DNA of 64,000 bases from Alkalibacter mobilis (lineage in GTDB: Bacteria > Bacillota > Clostridia > Eubacteriales > Alkalibacteraceae): contig NZ_JADNRK010000004.1 of assembly GCF_015594845.1 (NCBI RefSeq), positions 62,001 to 126,000 of the forward strand, written 5' to 3'. How positions within the stretch are numbered: the stretch's first letter is position 1; every line of letters starts with the position of its first letter. The notes below the pieces were generated by a model that saw only the letters and a program-made list of their open reading frames with translations, searched no databases and was not told the origin of the DNA. A program made the position numbers and the translations under genes. This document shows, piece by piece, positions 34,801 to 42,936 of this stretch.

Positions 34801-35292
34801 CGGAAGGGTCAAGGCAACTTCATCCCCCAGTGACAGATTGTCGGATCCAAAACCGTACATGGATCTCTCTAATGCGATTTCTCCATGATCTGTTGGCATC
34901 CTGCCTTCCATCAGATAAGGTATGTTGATACCATTTCCGTTTTTGTAGTCATTTGGATCGTAGCTTAGAATTTTTGCAACTGACGTTTCCCCCGAAGGTA
35001 TCGATAAAAACAAATCCTTATAAAATCCGTACTGAACTTTTTCCACGTCACTTACTTCTTCTATATTTTTTCTATCTTCATATTTAAAACCCAAGGGCGA
35101 TATCAATCTGTAATCCGACAGGTTTTGCTCTTTATAATATTTGTCCGCAGACAGGATCATATCGGGTTCCGTAGCATTTATGCCCGCAAAAAAACTGACG
35201 CCTAAAAATATTATAGCCATCAATGAAAAAAATCGTCCTCTGGTATTTATTATGGATTTGAAAAGGTTTTTAAAGAAGGCCTTTCTTTTCAT
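31822..35292 (-). CDS. Large FtsX/MacB-type ABC permease with coiled coil
   Basis: An 1156-residue permease with two FtsX-like units: an N-terminal helix (about 15-40), an extracytoplasmic region with a long coiled coil (about 270-620) made of E/Q/L/G heptad-like repeats such as 'LEEGEKQLAESKIQYEEG', three helices (about 650-790), a second soluble domain, and the last three helices (about 1045-1150). Such proteins export lipids or peptides or pass mechanical signals across the membrane. The ATG at 35292 overlaps the ATPase stop (TAATG). The ATG at 35298 is a second option. Confidence 0.88.
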   Translation of the reverse strand: MKRKAFFKNLFKSIINTRGRFFSLMAIIFLGVSFFAGINATEPDMILSADKYYKEQNLSDYRLISPLGFKYEDRKNIEEVSDVEKVQYGFYKDLFLSIPSGETSVAKILSYDPNDYKNGNGINIPYLMEGRMPTDHGEIALERSMYGFGSDNLSLGDEVALTLPEGEVIGEYLESAKYEIVGFISTPLYITFERGQTNIGDGSIDFIGYVLKNEFQMKDYNEAYIKIKNSENYIAYTPEYEDLVERPIETFEKLGVTAMARETQIYRDELEESRNLFLEEKSEAESKLVDAENQLQEAERKIIDGEEELKRTEERYKLEIEAGESQLDVAGLQLEAAKIKYFDGYLQWLEGYNEYQDGRMDLIEAKYRLDDGKIRIDDAQSDLDQARVQLEATKTTIDALKGIRDGLPAEDELPTQEEYEQMLIDIENTSPELAETLRPALESSNPENINTIRKSLDEGIAAMEEDYQEGVKQLEEGEKQLAESKIQYEEGMRQYELGMAELEIAKSKIDSSKAELVQGRLQLEQGEQDLAQGRKELEEAREKLNTSLNDGYADLEEARRKLEEGRIEFEIEKKSALDKIADAEIKIKDAERKLLELPKEWFVYTRNGNPGYSGYGNDAERIGAVAKVFPLFFFLVAALVCLTTMTRMVDEERVQIGTLKALGYGTLIITSKYLVYSILASVTGAAIGFLLGFQLFPRLIMTVYRGMYDIPYMLSPFHVDYALISLIIAVATTTVAALGASLSTLKSTPATLMQPKAPKPGKRIFMERIGFLWNRMNFIQKVTARNIFRYKRRFLMTVIGIAGCSALLLTGYGIRDSVNAISDLQFEEVFLYDGVVVKDVENTEGASLQDVLGDNPDIEGYSEIYLETISVYSEKGGREFETSLYVPSETNEFARFFDLHDRRTKEKFDLNTQGAIITEKLAGLLGVEPGDTIQYRDTDNVTYSFTIAAIAENYLGHNLFMSKEYFDAVTLKSPNYNGGIFNLKDSTAFNEESFKEEILEQEGVLAVSLTESFRNEFYDTMKSLDYVVLILILSAGALAFVVLYNLTNINITERIREIATIKVLGFRAREVSAYVYRENLILSFIGTIAGLGLGFVLHKFVMDTMEVDNMMFGKEIGALSFLYSIVLTMVFAVLVNVLMYYKLKNVNMVESLKSVE

Positions 35293-35993
35293 TACCATTC
35301 GATCCTTTCCACCGGCATTGGATCAAAATTCTCTTTGACATCAACGACTTTCCCGTTTTTCATCTTGATCACCTTGTCAGCCATTTGAGTCAAAGCAGCA
35401 TTATGAGTGATCACTACGACAGTCATTCCCTGACTTTTGCTGGTTTCCTGCAGTAGTTTAAGTATTGACTTGCCTGTTTGATAATCCAGCGCCCCTGTAG
35501 GCTCATCGCACAAAAGCATCTTGGGATTTTTTGCAAGAGCCCTTGCGATCGCCACTCTTTGTTGCTCCCCGCCGGACATTTGCGATGGGAAATTGTCTCT
35601 TCTGTCCTCGAGTCCCACCATTTTCAATACATAATCCACGTTCAATGGATCTTTGGAGATCTGTGTGGCAAGTTCGACATTTTCCTTTGCCGTCAAATTT
35701 TGTATCAGGTTATAGAATTGAAAAACGAATCCGATGTCGTATCTTCTGTATTCCGTGAGCATTTTTTCATTGTACATGGACAGATCGGCTCCATCCACGG
35801 TTATGCTTCCGTCTTCGAATTTATCCATTCCACCCAGCAAATTAAGTACCGTGGTCTTTCCCGCACCCGATGCGCCCACAACAACAGCAAACTCTCCTTT
35901 TTCGATTTCGAAGCTTACACCGTCCACTGCTGTTATGACTACTTCTCCCATGGTATATTTTTTAACTACATCAGTTAGTTTGATAAATGACAT
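35292..35993 (-). CDS. ABC ATPase of the MacB/LolD type
   Basis: A 233-residue ATPase with Walker [10 protein letters not shown], signature MSGGEQQR, '[11 protein letters not shown]' and 'VVITHN', all typical of LolD/MacB-type partners of FtsX permeases. The start at ATG 35993 follows GGGTGGG with six bases between; an ATG at 36011 would include it. Operon order: ATPase, permease, TetR regulator. Confidence 0.9.
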   Translation of the reverse strand: MSFIKLTDVVKKYTMGEVVITAVDGVSFEIEKGEFAVVVGASGAGKTTVLNLLGGMDKFEDGSITVDGADLSMYNEKMLTEYRRYDIGFVFQFYNLIQNLTAKENVELATQISKDPLNVDYVLKMVGLEDRRDNFPSQMSGGEQQRVAIARALAKNPKMLLCDEPTGALDYQTGKSILKLLQETSKSQGMTVVVITHNAALTQMADKVIKMKNGKVVDVKENFDPMPVERIEW

Positions 35994-36025
35994 TTTAAAC
36001 CCACCCTGCATTGTTTTATACTTTC

Positions 36026-36053
36026 ATTCTATCACTGACTGACCGATAGTCAA
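36026..36053 (-). promoter_or_regulatory. Promoter and TetR-type operator of the ABC operon
   Basis: On the minus strand TTGACT (36053-36048), 16 bases, TAGAAT (36031-36026). The spacer carries TGACT-N7-AGTCA (36036-36052), a perfect 5-bp-arm palindrome overlapping the -35, where a bound repressor would block polymerase. Confidence 0.7.
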
Positions 36054-36075
36054 TAGACAAGTCAACAAGAAAAGA

Positions 36076-36108
36076 TCAAAAAAGCATCCCCCAAATCGGG
36101 AGATGCTC
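36076..36108 (-). terminator. Terminator after glutamine synthetase III
   Basis: On the minus strand AGCATCTCCC (36107-36098) pairs with GGGGGATGCT (36092-36083), with one wobble, followed by TTTTTTG. Confidence 0.85.
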
Positions 36109-36118
36109 AAAAGTTTTA

Positions 36119-38206
36119 TTAGACTCTGAATAGAAGGTCCCCATAAGACGGGAAAGGCCAAAATTCCTCGTCGACCAATGTTTCAAGTTCATCACAGGGT
36201 ACTCTTAAAGTTTGCATTGCATCGCATACTTTGAATTTAAAGGCTTTTGCCTGCTCGGCAACCGCTTCGATGGATTTGACTTCAGCCAGGACTTTTTCGA
36301 GATTTTCCACAGCTTTTACAGACTTTGCATATAACTCTGTAACCTTCAACAGATGGTCCTTTTGAGTTGTCAAATCGGCTTCGGGCAATACTGATGCTAT
36401 GGCCGACATGTCTTTTGCCAAAGCTCCGGAATATCTGACTACTGCAGGCAATATCTCACGCTTGGCTATCTGCAACATTGTCAAAGCTTCGATATTGATG
36501 GTCTTCTCGTATTCTTCAAACATGATTTCCTGTCTGGCCAGTACTTCCAGCTTGGTGAAAACTCCATGCTTTTCAAAAACTTCCACATACTCTGGTCTGC
36601 TGAATACTTCGATCGCTTCCACCGAGGTCTTGATGTTTGGCAGACCTCTTTTTTCAGCTTCGTCTATCCAACTCGGATCGTATCCGTCTCCGTCAAATAT
36701 TACATTGAAGTTTTCCTTGACCAGTTTTTCTATTATTTCACTAAGTGTTGAGTTAAAGTCGTCAGCTTTTTCCAGTTCGTCAGCAATCTCAGAAAGAAGC
36801 TCGGCTACTATAGTGTTCAATACTATGTTTGGTCCAGAGATGGACATAGTCGAACCAACCATTCTAAACTCAAATTTATTGCCGGTAAATGCAAAGGGCG
36901 ATGTCCTGTTTCTGTCGGTAACGTCCTTGGCAAATTTAGGCAGGGTTTTCACTCCAAGATCCATCTTGGTTTGTCCCGTACAGGATGTAAGGGCCCCGTC
37001 TTTAATCTGGTTGATTATATCAGTCAACTGCTCACCCAGGAATATGGATATAATTGCAGGTGGAGCTTCATTTGCTCCAAGCCTGTGGTCGTTTCCGGGA
37101 GATGCGGCGGACAATCTCAACAATGGAGCATATCTGCCTACAGCAGCGATAGTAGCTACCAAAAATGTGAGGAACCGCGCATTTTGATGAGGAGTGATGC
37201 CGGGTTCCAGCAAGTTTGCCTTGTCTGTTCCAAGAGACCAGTTATTGTGCTTTCCAGATCCATTCACTCCGGCAAAGGGCTTTTCATGAAGCAAACAAGC
37301 CAATTCGTGTCTGTTTGCCACTTTTATCAGAGTATCCATTACCAGTTGATTGTGATCAGTTGCTATATTTGTCGTGGTAAAGATTGGAGCCATTTCATGC
37401 TGTGCAGGCGCCACTTCGTTGTGTTTTGTCTTGGATGATATACCGAGTTTCCAAAGCTCCTCATCAAGTTCCTTCATAAATGCGGATATTCTTTCTTTTA
37501 TGGATCCAAAGTAATGGTCATCCAGTTCCTGTCCTTTTGGAGGCAATGCTCCAAACAATGTCCTTCCGGTGTAGATAAGATCTTTTCTTTCCTGATAAAG
37601 CGTTTTATCTATAATAAAATATTCCTGCTCGGGGCCTACGGTAGAAGTGACCTTTTGTGTCTGATCATCTCCAAACAGTCTTAAAATCCTTACTGCCTGC
37701 TTGGAAACTGCTTCCATGGATCTGAGCAATGGAGTCTTTTTGTCCAACGCCTCTCCTGAATAAGAACAGAAAGCTGTCGGAATATATAGAGTGCCGTCTT
37801 TTACGAAAGCCGGTGATGTGGCATCCCATGCTGTATATCCTCTGGCTTCAAATGTAGCTCTAAGCCCACCGTTGGGAAATGACGAGGCATCCGGTTCTCC
37901 CTGGATAAGTTGTTTTCCGGAAAACTCCATTATTACCCTGCCGTCTCCAGTAGGTTCTATAAATGAATCGTGCTTCTCAGCCGTCTTTCCGGTCATTGGT
38001 TGGAACCAGTGTGTATAATGGGTCGCACCCTTTTCCACAGCCCAGTCTTTCATGGCATTTGCCACTACTTCTGCCAACTCCGGGGTCAGCTCTTCGCCCA
38101 AGTCTAAAGTCTTTTTCAGTTTTTTAAATGAGTCCTTTGGCAATCTTTCTTTCATTACCACTTCACTGAACACATTTACTCCAAAAATTTTTGACGTGTT
38201 ATTCAT
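36119..38206 (-). CDS. glnN: Glutamine synthetase type III
   Basis: A 695-residue glutamine synthetase of the GSIII class. It joins glutamate and ammonia at the cost of ATP. '[11 protein letters not shown]', '[29 protein letters not shown]', '[15 protein letters not shown]' and '[19 protein letters not shown]' carry metal-, substrate- and ATP-binding residues. The C-terminal region (about 560-690) is the long helical extension specific to GSIII. Length fits the class (about 690-730). ATG at 38206 follows GGGAGGCAGGG-type sequence. The leader has alternative hairpins consistent with attenuation. Confidence 0.95.
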   Translation of the reverse strand: MNNTSKIFGVNVFSEVVMKERLPKDSFKKLKKTLDLGEELTPELAEVVANAMKDWAVEKGATHYTHWFQPMTGKTAEKHDSFIEPTGDGRVIMEFSGKQLIQGEPDASSFPNGGLRATFEARGYTAWDATSPAFVKDGTLYIPTAFCSYSGEALDKKTPLLRSMEAVSKQAVRILRLFGDDQTQKVTSTVGPEQEYFIIDKTLYQERKDLIYTGRTLFGALPPKGQELDDHYFGSIKERISAFMKELDEELWKLGISSKTKHNEVAPAQHEMAPIFTTTNIATDHNQLVMDTLIKVANRHELACLLHEKPFAGVNGSGKHNNWSLGTDKANLLEPGITPHQNARFLTFLVATIAAVGRYAPLLRLSAASPGNDHRLGANEAPPAIISIFLGEQLTDIINQIKDGALTSCTGQTKMDLGVKTLPKFAKDVTDRNRTSPFAFTGNKFEFRMVGSTMSISGPNIVLNTIVAELLSEIADELEKADDFNSTLSEIIEKLVKENFNVIFDGDGYDPSWIDEAEKRGLPNIKTSVEAIEVFSRPEYVEVFEKHGVFTKLEVLARQEIMFEEYEKTINIEALTMLQIAKREILPAVVRYSGALAKDMSAIASVLPEADLTTQKDHLLKVTELYAKSVKAVENLEKVLAEVKSIEAVAEQAKAFKFKVCDAMQTLRVPCDELETLVDEEFWPFPSYGDLLFRV

Positions 38207-38248
38207 ATCTTATCCCTGCCTCCCAACAGAATTTTTCTTGATTTCAAC

Positions 38249-38294
38249 AAAAAAAGCGCACTCAAAATTAAAATTTTGAGAACGCCGTCGTTCT
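38249..38294 (-). promoter_or_regulatory. Attenuator-like hairpins in the glnN leader
   Basis: On the minus strand AGAACG-ACGG-CGTTCT (38294-38279) can form. Its second arm overlaps the first arm of a terminator: GCG(TT)CTCAAAAT (38285-38273) with ATTTTGAG(TG)CGC (38268-38256) followed by seven T. The two structures exclude each other at the base. The terminator lies about 43 bases before the start codon. Confidence 0.65.
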
Positions 38295-38334
38295 TGGTTA
38301 TTTTGTTTTATTGAATCAATTACTTTATTCTCGG

Positions 38335-38363
38335 ATTATACCACATCTACTTGGTTATTTCAA
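38335..38363 (-). promoter_or_regulatory. Promoter of glnN
   Basis: On the minus strand TTGAAA (38363-38358), 17 bases, TATAAT (38340-38335): a strong sigma-A promoter giving a leader of about 120 bases. Confidence 0.8.
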
Positions 38364-38381
38364 CTAGAAAATATTTTTTAT

Positions 38382-39158
38382 TCAATCCTGACTGTGGATC
38401 AAATCGATTATTTCATCCTTTATATCGAAATACTGCTGGTCATACTTTCTATGCCTGGAATCGTCTCTGAATATCTTGTGGGTAAAGTCGACCTTGAACT
38501 CCTTCAAGATTTTTCCGGGCCTGTCGCTCATAACCAGCACCTTAGTTCCCAGAGACAATGCCTCATCGATGTCGTGAGTGATCATAAATATGGTTGTATC
38601 ATTTTTTTGCCATATTTCGCGTATCAACCCTTGCATGTCCACTCGGGTAAGAGCATCTAAAGCGCCGAAGGGCTCGTCCATGAGAATTACCTCGGGATGG
38701 TTTGCCAATGCCCGGGCTATTTCAGCTCTTTGCTTCATTCCTCCGGAAAGTTCAAATATCCATTTGTCCTCAAAACCAGTTAATTTAACTTCTTCAAGGT
38801 AATGTGCACTTATCTCATGGATCTCATCTTCCGACACTCCCCGCATTTTGGGCCCAAACTCTACGTTGTCTTTCAAATTCATCCAAGGATACAACGTGGG
38901 CGACTGAAAAACAACGCCTCTGTTCCAATCTGGTCCCTGAATGCTTTCGCCTTTCATCTTGCAGGTACCTGTTGTCGGTTGAAGATACCCTGCAATGATT
39001 TTTAGCAACGTACTCTTACCGCATCCTGAAGGACCTAAAAGGCACACAAACTCGCCTTTTTCGATCTTGATGTTGATGTTTTCCAGGGCTGCGATCTTGT
39101 TTGCCTTTGTTCCGTATTCAAAATTTAGGTTTTCGATATCTATAAGAACATCTTCCAT
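38382..39158 (-). CDS. Sulfonate/taurine-type ABC transporter ATPase
   Basis: A 258-residue ATPase of the SsuB/TauB/NrtD group: Walker A GPSGCGKST, 'NRGVVFQSPTLYPWMN' (Q-loop with W/P typical of this group), signature LSGGMKQR, Walker B 'VILMDEPFGALD', 'MITHDIDEAL'. It drives the uptake system with the genes at 39184 and 40242. The ATG at 39158 has GAGGTAATTGC before it. Last gene of the three-gene operon. Confidence 0.92.
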   Translation of the reverse strand: MEDVLIDIENLNFEYGTKANKIAALENINIKIEKGEFVCLLGPSGCGKSTLLKIIAGYLQPTTGTCKMKGESIQGPDWNRGVVFQSPTLYPWMNLKDNVEFGPKMRGVSEDEIHEISAHYLEEVKLTGFEDKWIFELSGGMKQRAEIARALANHPEVILMDEPFGALDALTRVDMQGLIREIWQKNDTTIFMITHDIDEALSLGTKVLVMSDRPGKILKEFKVDFTHKIFRDDSRHRKYDQQYFDIKDEIIDLIHSQD

Positions 39159-39183
39159 GCAATTACCTCAAATCTTTGTTTTT

Positions 39184-40221
39184 TCAGTCCATCATGTCGA
39201 CTGCCATCTCAATGTACTTGGGATTGACGTATTCGTTAAAAAACTCCTGGGTCGGTGCTTGATCTATAGACTCTTGATCTTGTAGAAAATCAGCTGTATC
39301 TTTCATTATCACTGCAAAATTTCCTGGATTTCCCGTAGTTCCGAAATACTCGTCCCCAAGCAATTCCTGGGGTGTTTTCCAGAGGGATCCGGACATCTGC
39401 ATCAGCGCATCATCCACAGTGATCTCCAGATCTTCCGCTACGATCTGCGCGCCTTTCTGATTGTCGTTTCTATAGATGTCTCCCGCTTCTGAAAGCGCCA
39501 ATATAAACTCTGCGACCAATTCAGGATATTTTTGAGAAAATCCTTTTCTGACCAGCTCCACATTTGCCGTTATATACCCTTGATCGGCCATGTCCTGGCT
39601 TGAAACTATCATTTTCCCATTTTTAAGCAACTCTGCCAATGACGGCTGCCATGTATAAGCTGCAACAACGTCTCCTCTTTCCCATGCGGCAACGATCTCG
39701 GCGGTCTGCATGTCGAGCAGTTGCACCTGATCTTCAATTCCCGCATTTTTCAATGCATTCAGCAGACTATAGTGAGCAGTTGATGCAAAAGGAGTAGCAA
39801 TTTTTTCACCGGCCAGGTCTTCTATCTTTTCGATCCCAGATCCATTTTTTACCGCCAGACCTTCTATTTCTCCCAATATCTCATGGATCCATACCATCTC
39901 TACGTCCAAATCCATCGCTGCGGCAATTATGCCGTTGGTATTTCCCATGGTAGCAAAATCTATGCTGCCGGAGGCAAGAGCCTTGTTGGCTTCCACACCT
40001 GAATCAAAGGTTATGTAATTGCACTCGATCCCCTTGTCGGTAAAATATTTATCAAAAATCCCCTCTGCAATGGCTATGGTCTCGTCATTTGGGACTCTCA
40101 GTACACCAAAATTGATCTCTTTTGGCAGATCTCCTTCATCCGAAGAGCCGCAACCTGCAAACAAGGTCAAAAGAAAAACCAATCCTATTCCAATCAATAA
40201 TATTTTCGATTTGCTTTTCAT
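39184..40221 (-). CDS. TauA-like ABC substrate-binding lipoprotein
   Basis: A 345-residue periplasmic-type binding protein of the NMT1/TauA family. The lipoprotein signal ends 'LLTLFAGC'. 'GSIDFATMGNTNGI' and 'AYTWQPSLAEL' resemble TauA, so taurine or another sulfonate is a reasonable ligand. ATG at 40221 follows CGGAGGATAGAC; the in-frame ATG at 40239 would contain this site. It is the middle gene between permease and ATPase. Confidence 0.88.
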   Translation of the reverse strand: MKSKSKILLIGIGLVFLLTLFAGCGSSDEGDLPKEINFGVLRVPNDETIAIAEGIFDKYFTDKGIECNYITFDSGVEANKALASGSIDFATMGNTNGIIAAAMDLDVEMVWIHEILGEIEGLAVKNGSGIEKIEDLAGEKIATPFASTAHYSLLNALKNAGIEDQVQLLDMQTAEIVAAWERGDVVAAYTWQPSLAELLKNGKMIVSSQDMADQGYITANVELVRKGFSQKYPELVAEFILALSEAGDIYRNDNQKGAQIVAEDLEITVDDALMQMSGSLWKTPQELLGDEYFGTTGNPGNFAVIMKDTADFLQDQESIDQAPTQEFFNEYVNPKYIEMAVDMMD

Positions 40222-40241
40222 GTCTATCCTCCGTTTCAAAA

Positions 40242-41021
40242 TTATACAAAACCTTTCCAGAACACTACTCTTTTTTCGATGAATCTCAATATTGCATCGA
40301 TAAGGATACCGCTTGCCCCCATCAACAAGATCCCTACGAAAATCACATCACTTTTTAAAAAATTTGACGCATCAAGCACCATCCATCCTATCCCCGAAGT
40401 TGCCGCCACCATCTCTGCAGCAACCAGGGTCGTATACGAGATACCTACCGCAGTCCTCAATCCGATAAAGATTTCCGGCAGACATGCCGGCAATACTATC
40501 TTGAAAAAAATCTGCTTTTGGTTTGCACCCAGCGACTTGGCGCTCAGGATGTAATCCTGTTTTATATTGTTTACTGCAGATACGCAGGCGATGTAAATAG
40601 GCGCAAATCCTGCAAGATAAAGAAGTGTAACTTTTGAAGTATTGTCGATACCCAGCCATAATACCAATAGCGTATAATAAGCCAAAGGGGGCAATGGTCT
40701 GTAGAATTCCACTATAGAATCAATGACAGCCTTGACCTTGCTGAAATACCCGCTCAACAGACCAAGTGGTATGCCGGTGGCTACTGCAAGCCCCAAAGCC
40801 AGGAACAATCTTTCAAAACTTGCCCACAGATGACTCCATATGCTGATCTTGTTGTACCCGTTTTGAAGTATGGCTAAAAACGTCGTTACTACCTTTTGAG
40901 GTGAAGGCACCAATGTGGATGATACCATTTTTAGATTTGTTATCAGGTACCAGCCCAATAAAATCAAGAGCCACGTCACTGCGGTGATGATCTTTTCGGT
41001 TGTAAATCCTCTTTTCTTCAT
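40242..41021 (-). CDS. Sulfonate/taurine-type ABC transporter permease
   Basis: A 259-residue SsuC/TauC-type permease with six helices and the EAA loop near 'SAKSLGANQKQIFFKIVLPACLPEIFIGLRTAVG' (about 150-185). First gene of the operon. ATG at 41021 follows GGAGGTGGTGTCTT. The preceding region has no obvious regulator site; the whole operon is followed by glnN in the same direction. Confidence 0.92.
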   Translation of the reverse strand: MKKRGFTTEKIITAVTWLLILLGWYLITNLKMVSSTLVPSPQKVVTTFLAILQNGYNKISIWSHLWASFERLFLALGLAVATGIPLGLLSGYFSKVKAVIDSIVEFYRPLPPLAYYTLLVLWLGIDNTSKVTLLYLAGFAPIYIACVSAVNNIKQDYILSAKSLGANQKQIFFKIVLPACLPEIFIGLRTAVGISYTTLVAAEMVAATSGIGWMVLDASNFLKSDVIFVGILLMGASGILIDAILRFIEKRVVFWKGFV

Positions 41022-41084
41022 AAGACACCACCTCCTCCTTCACTTTATATTACCACATTTCAGTCATATTTAACCATTTTTTAC

Positions 41085-41122
41085 CTAAAACAATAACCTT
41101 GCCGTTTGTCAGACAAGGTTAC
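41085..41122 (-). terminator. Terminator after the CoA-disulfide reductase gene
   Basis: On the minus strand AACCTTG (41120-41114), 12-base loop, CAAGGTT (41101-41095), then ATTGTTTTA. The plus strand also has a T run at 41130. Confidence 0.65.
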
Positions 41123-41147
41123 TGTATGTTTTTTTACCGATTGCTTC

Positions 41148-42872
41148 TTATTTAAAGTTATATGCCGTAACTATTTTGTCTCTGCCTGTAACTTGATCGT
41201 TAAAATACTCGTAACTACATATTCCCAGGAATGATCCAGAAATGTTCTTCACGTTTCTGTATCCACTGTTGTTCATCGCCATTACAGCATTGTAGCTTCT
41301 CTGAGCAGATCTGCAGTGCATGTATACAGGAACATCCTTTGGTATTTCGTTGATTCTGTCTCTAAGTTCGCTAAGTGGGATGTTTACTGAATTTACAAGG
41401 TGTCCGGCTTCAAATTCCCTCTTCTCTCTAACGTCTACTATGAAAGCGTTGCTCTCAACAAGATCTCTTACTTCTGTAACCTTCACTTGCTCGAAATCTC
41501 CATGCAACAGATTAAGTCCTACAAGAGCAGCAAAGTTTACAACGTCTTTTGCCGTTCCAAATGGAGGTGCGTAGCAAAGCTCCAATTCTTTCAAATCTTC
41601 CAATGTTCCGCCCATTGTGATCATGGTTGCAATAACGTCTATTCTCTTATCTACATTACCTTTTCCGATAGCTTGAGCTCCAAGGATCTTTCCTGTAGGA
41701 ACTTCGTAGACAAGCTTGAAGTGCATATTATTGCAGTCGGGCATCAAGCCTACTTTGTCGCCTGGAATGATGTAAACGAAATCGTGCTGTATACCAGCTT
41801 TTGTAGCCGCCTTGTCAGTCAAACCTGTTGAAGCTGCATTCATGTCAAAGATTTTTATGCAAGAAGATCCAATTACTCCCGTGTATCTGTGAGGCTTTCC
41901 ATACATGTGGTCAGCTGCCGCTCTTGCTTGTCTCTGCGCCGGTCCTGCCAAAGGCAATCTTGTCTTTTGCTTAGTTATTTGGTGATAAGTTTCAATGGCA
42001 TCACCAACTGCATAAATGTCTTTATCGTTAGTCAAGTAGTTGTGATCTACCAAAATCCCGCCTGTTTCTCCAAGTTCAAGTCCTGCATCTACAGCCAGGG
42101 AAACTTCAGGCCTTACACCTATAGCCATTACAACTGCTTCAGCTTGTATTTTTTTGCCGGAATTCAATTCGATGCTTTCAGGCCCTACTTTTTTAAGTCC
42201 ATCACCTAAAATCAAATTTATTCCCTTGTCTATCATCTCTTTGTGAAGAATTTGAGCCATGTCGTAGTCAAACGGAGCCATTATTTGGTCCATGGCCTCT
42301 ACCAAAGTCACATTGAATCCTGCTTCTCTAAGGTTTTCAGCTGTTTCAACTCCTATGAAGCCTCCACCGATTACAGAAACATTGTTGACTTCGCTCATTT
42401 CCACGTTGGTCATTTTTGTTCTGCTCTTAACGTATTTGTTAAGTTTGTCTATATCCACGACATTTCTTACAACAAATACGTGTGGGCTGTCTATTCCTTC
42501 AATGCTTCTTGGAAGTATCGGATTTGCACCCGGTGACAGGAACAGTTTGTCATATTTCTCTGTGTATTCCTTTCCTGTTTCCAATTCCTTTACAACAACG
42601 GTTTTATCTTCCCTGTTGATTTTCATGACTTCAGACATTACCCTTGCTTCAATGTTGTACTGCTTTTTAAATACTACAGGATCCATCAATACAAGATCTT
42701 CACTGTTTTCAACGATGCCGCTTAGGTGATAAGGAAGCGAGCAGTTTGAAAAGCTGACATTTGGACCTCTCTCAAACATGACGATCTCTGCTGATTCGTC
42801 TATCCTTCTAACTCTGGCAGCTACCGATGCTCCACCGGCAACTCCTCCTACTATAAGCACTCTATTACCCAT
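41148..42872 (-). CDS. CoA-disulfide/persulfide reductase with C-terminal rhodanese
   Basis: A 574-residue flavoprotein fusion. FAD motif 'VLIVGGVAGGASVAARVRR' at the N-terminus; the redox Cys44 is in SFSNCSLPY, the mark of CoA-disulfide reductases; an NAD(P) Rossmann motif 'VIGGGFIGVETAENL' (about 157-171); the C-terminal rhodanese (about 460-574) has the active Cys in HCRSAQRS. The family (CoADR-RHD, Npsr, CdsA) reduces CoA-persulfide or polysulfide with NADH. The ATG at 42872 follows GGGAGGAAAAGAT, not the ATG at 42887. Together with the YeeE gene upstream it forms a sulfur-reducing unit. Confidence 0.92.
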   Translation of the reverse strand: MGNRVLIVGGVAGGASVAARVRRIDESAEIVMFERGPNVSFSNCSLPYHLSGIVENSEDLVLMDPVVFKKQYNIEARVMSEVMKINREDKTVVVKELETGKEYTEKYDKLFLSPGANPILPRSIEGIDSPHVFVVRNVVDIDKLNKYVKSRTKMTNVEMSEVNNVSVIGGGFIGVETAENLREAGFNVTLVEAMDQIMAPFDYDMAQILHKEMIDKGINLILGDGLKKVGPESIELNSGKKIQAEAVVMAIGVRPEVSLAVDAGLELGETGGILVDHNYLTNDKDIYAVGDAIETYHQITKQKTRLPLAGPAQRQARAAADHMYGKPHRYTGVIGSSCIKIFDMNAASTGLTDKAATKAGIQHDFVYIIPGDKVGLMPDCNNMHFKLVYEVPTGKILGAQAIGKGNVDKRIDVIATMITMGGTLEDLKELELCYAPPFGTAKDVVNFAALVGLNLLHGDFEQVKVTEVRDLVESNAFIVDVREKREFEAGHLVNSVNIPLSELRDRINEIPKDVPVYMHCRSAQRSYNAVMAMNNSGYRNVKNISGSFLGICSYEYFNDQVTGRDKIVTAYNFK

Positions 42873-42936
42873 ATCTTTTCCTCCCATTTCTAAATATATT
42901 TATGGCATTTGCCATGATTCACATAAAAACTGTTTT

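Noticed and set aside
36399-37187. 262-codon plus-strand ORF inside glnN
   Set aside because: It is the antisense shadow of a highly conserved glutamine synthetase; no ribosome site or family signature.
38249-38340. ANTAR double-hairpin motif in the glnN leader
   Set aside because: Only one hairpin is visible and its loop is ACGG rather than a hexaloop with A1 and G4, so the class is not claimed.
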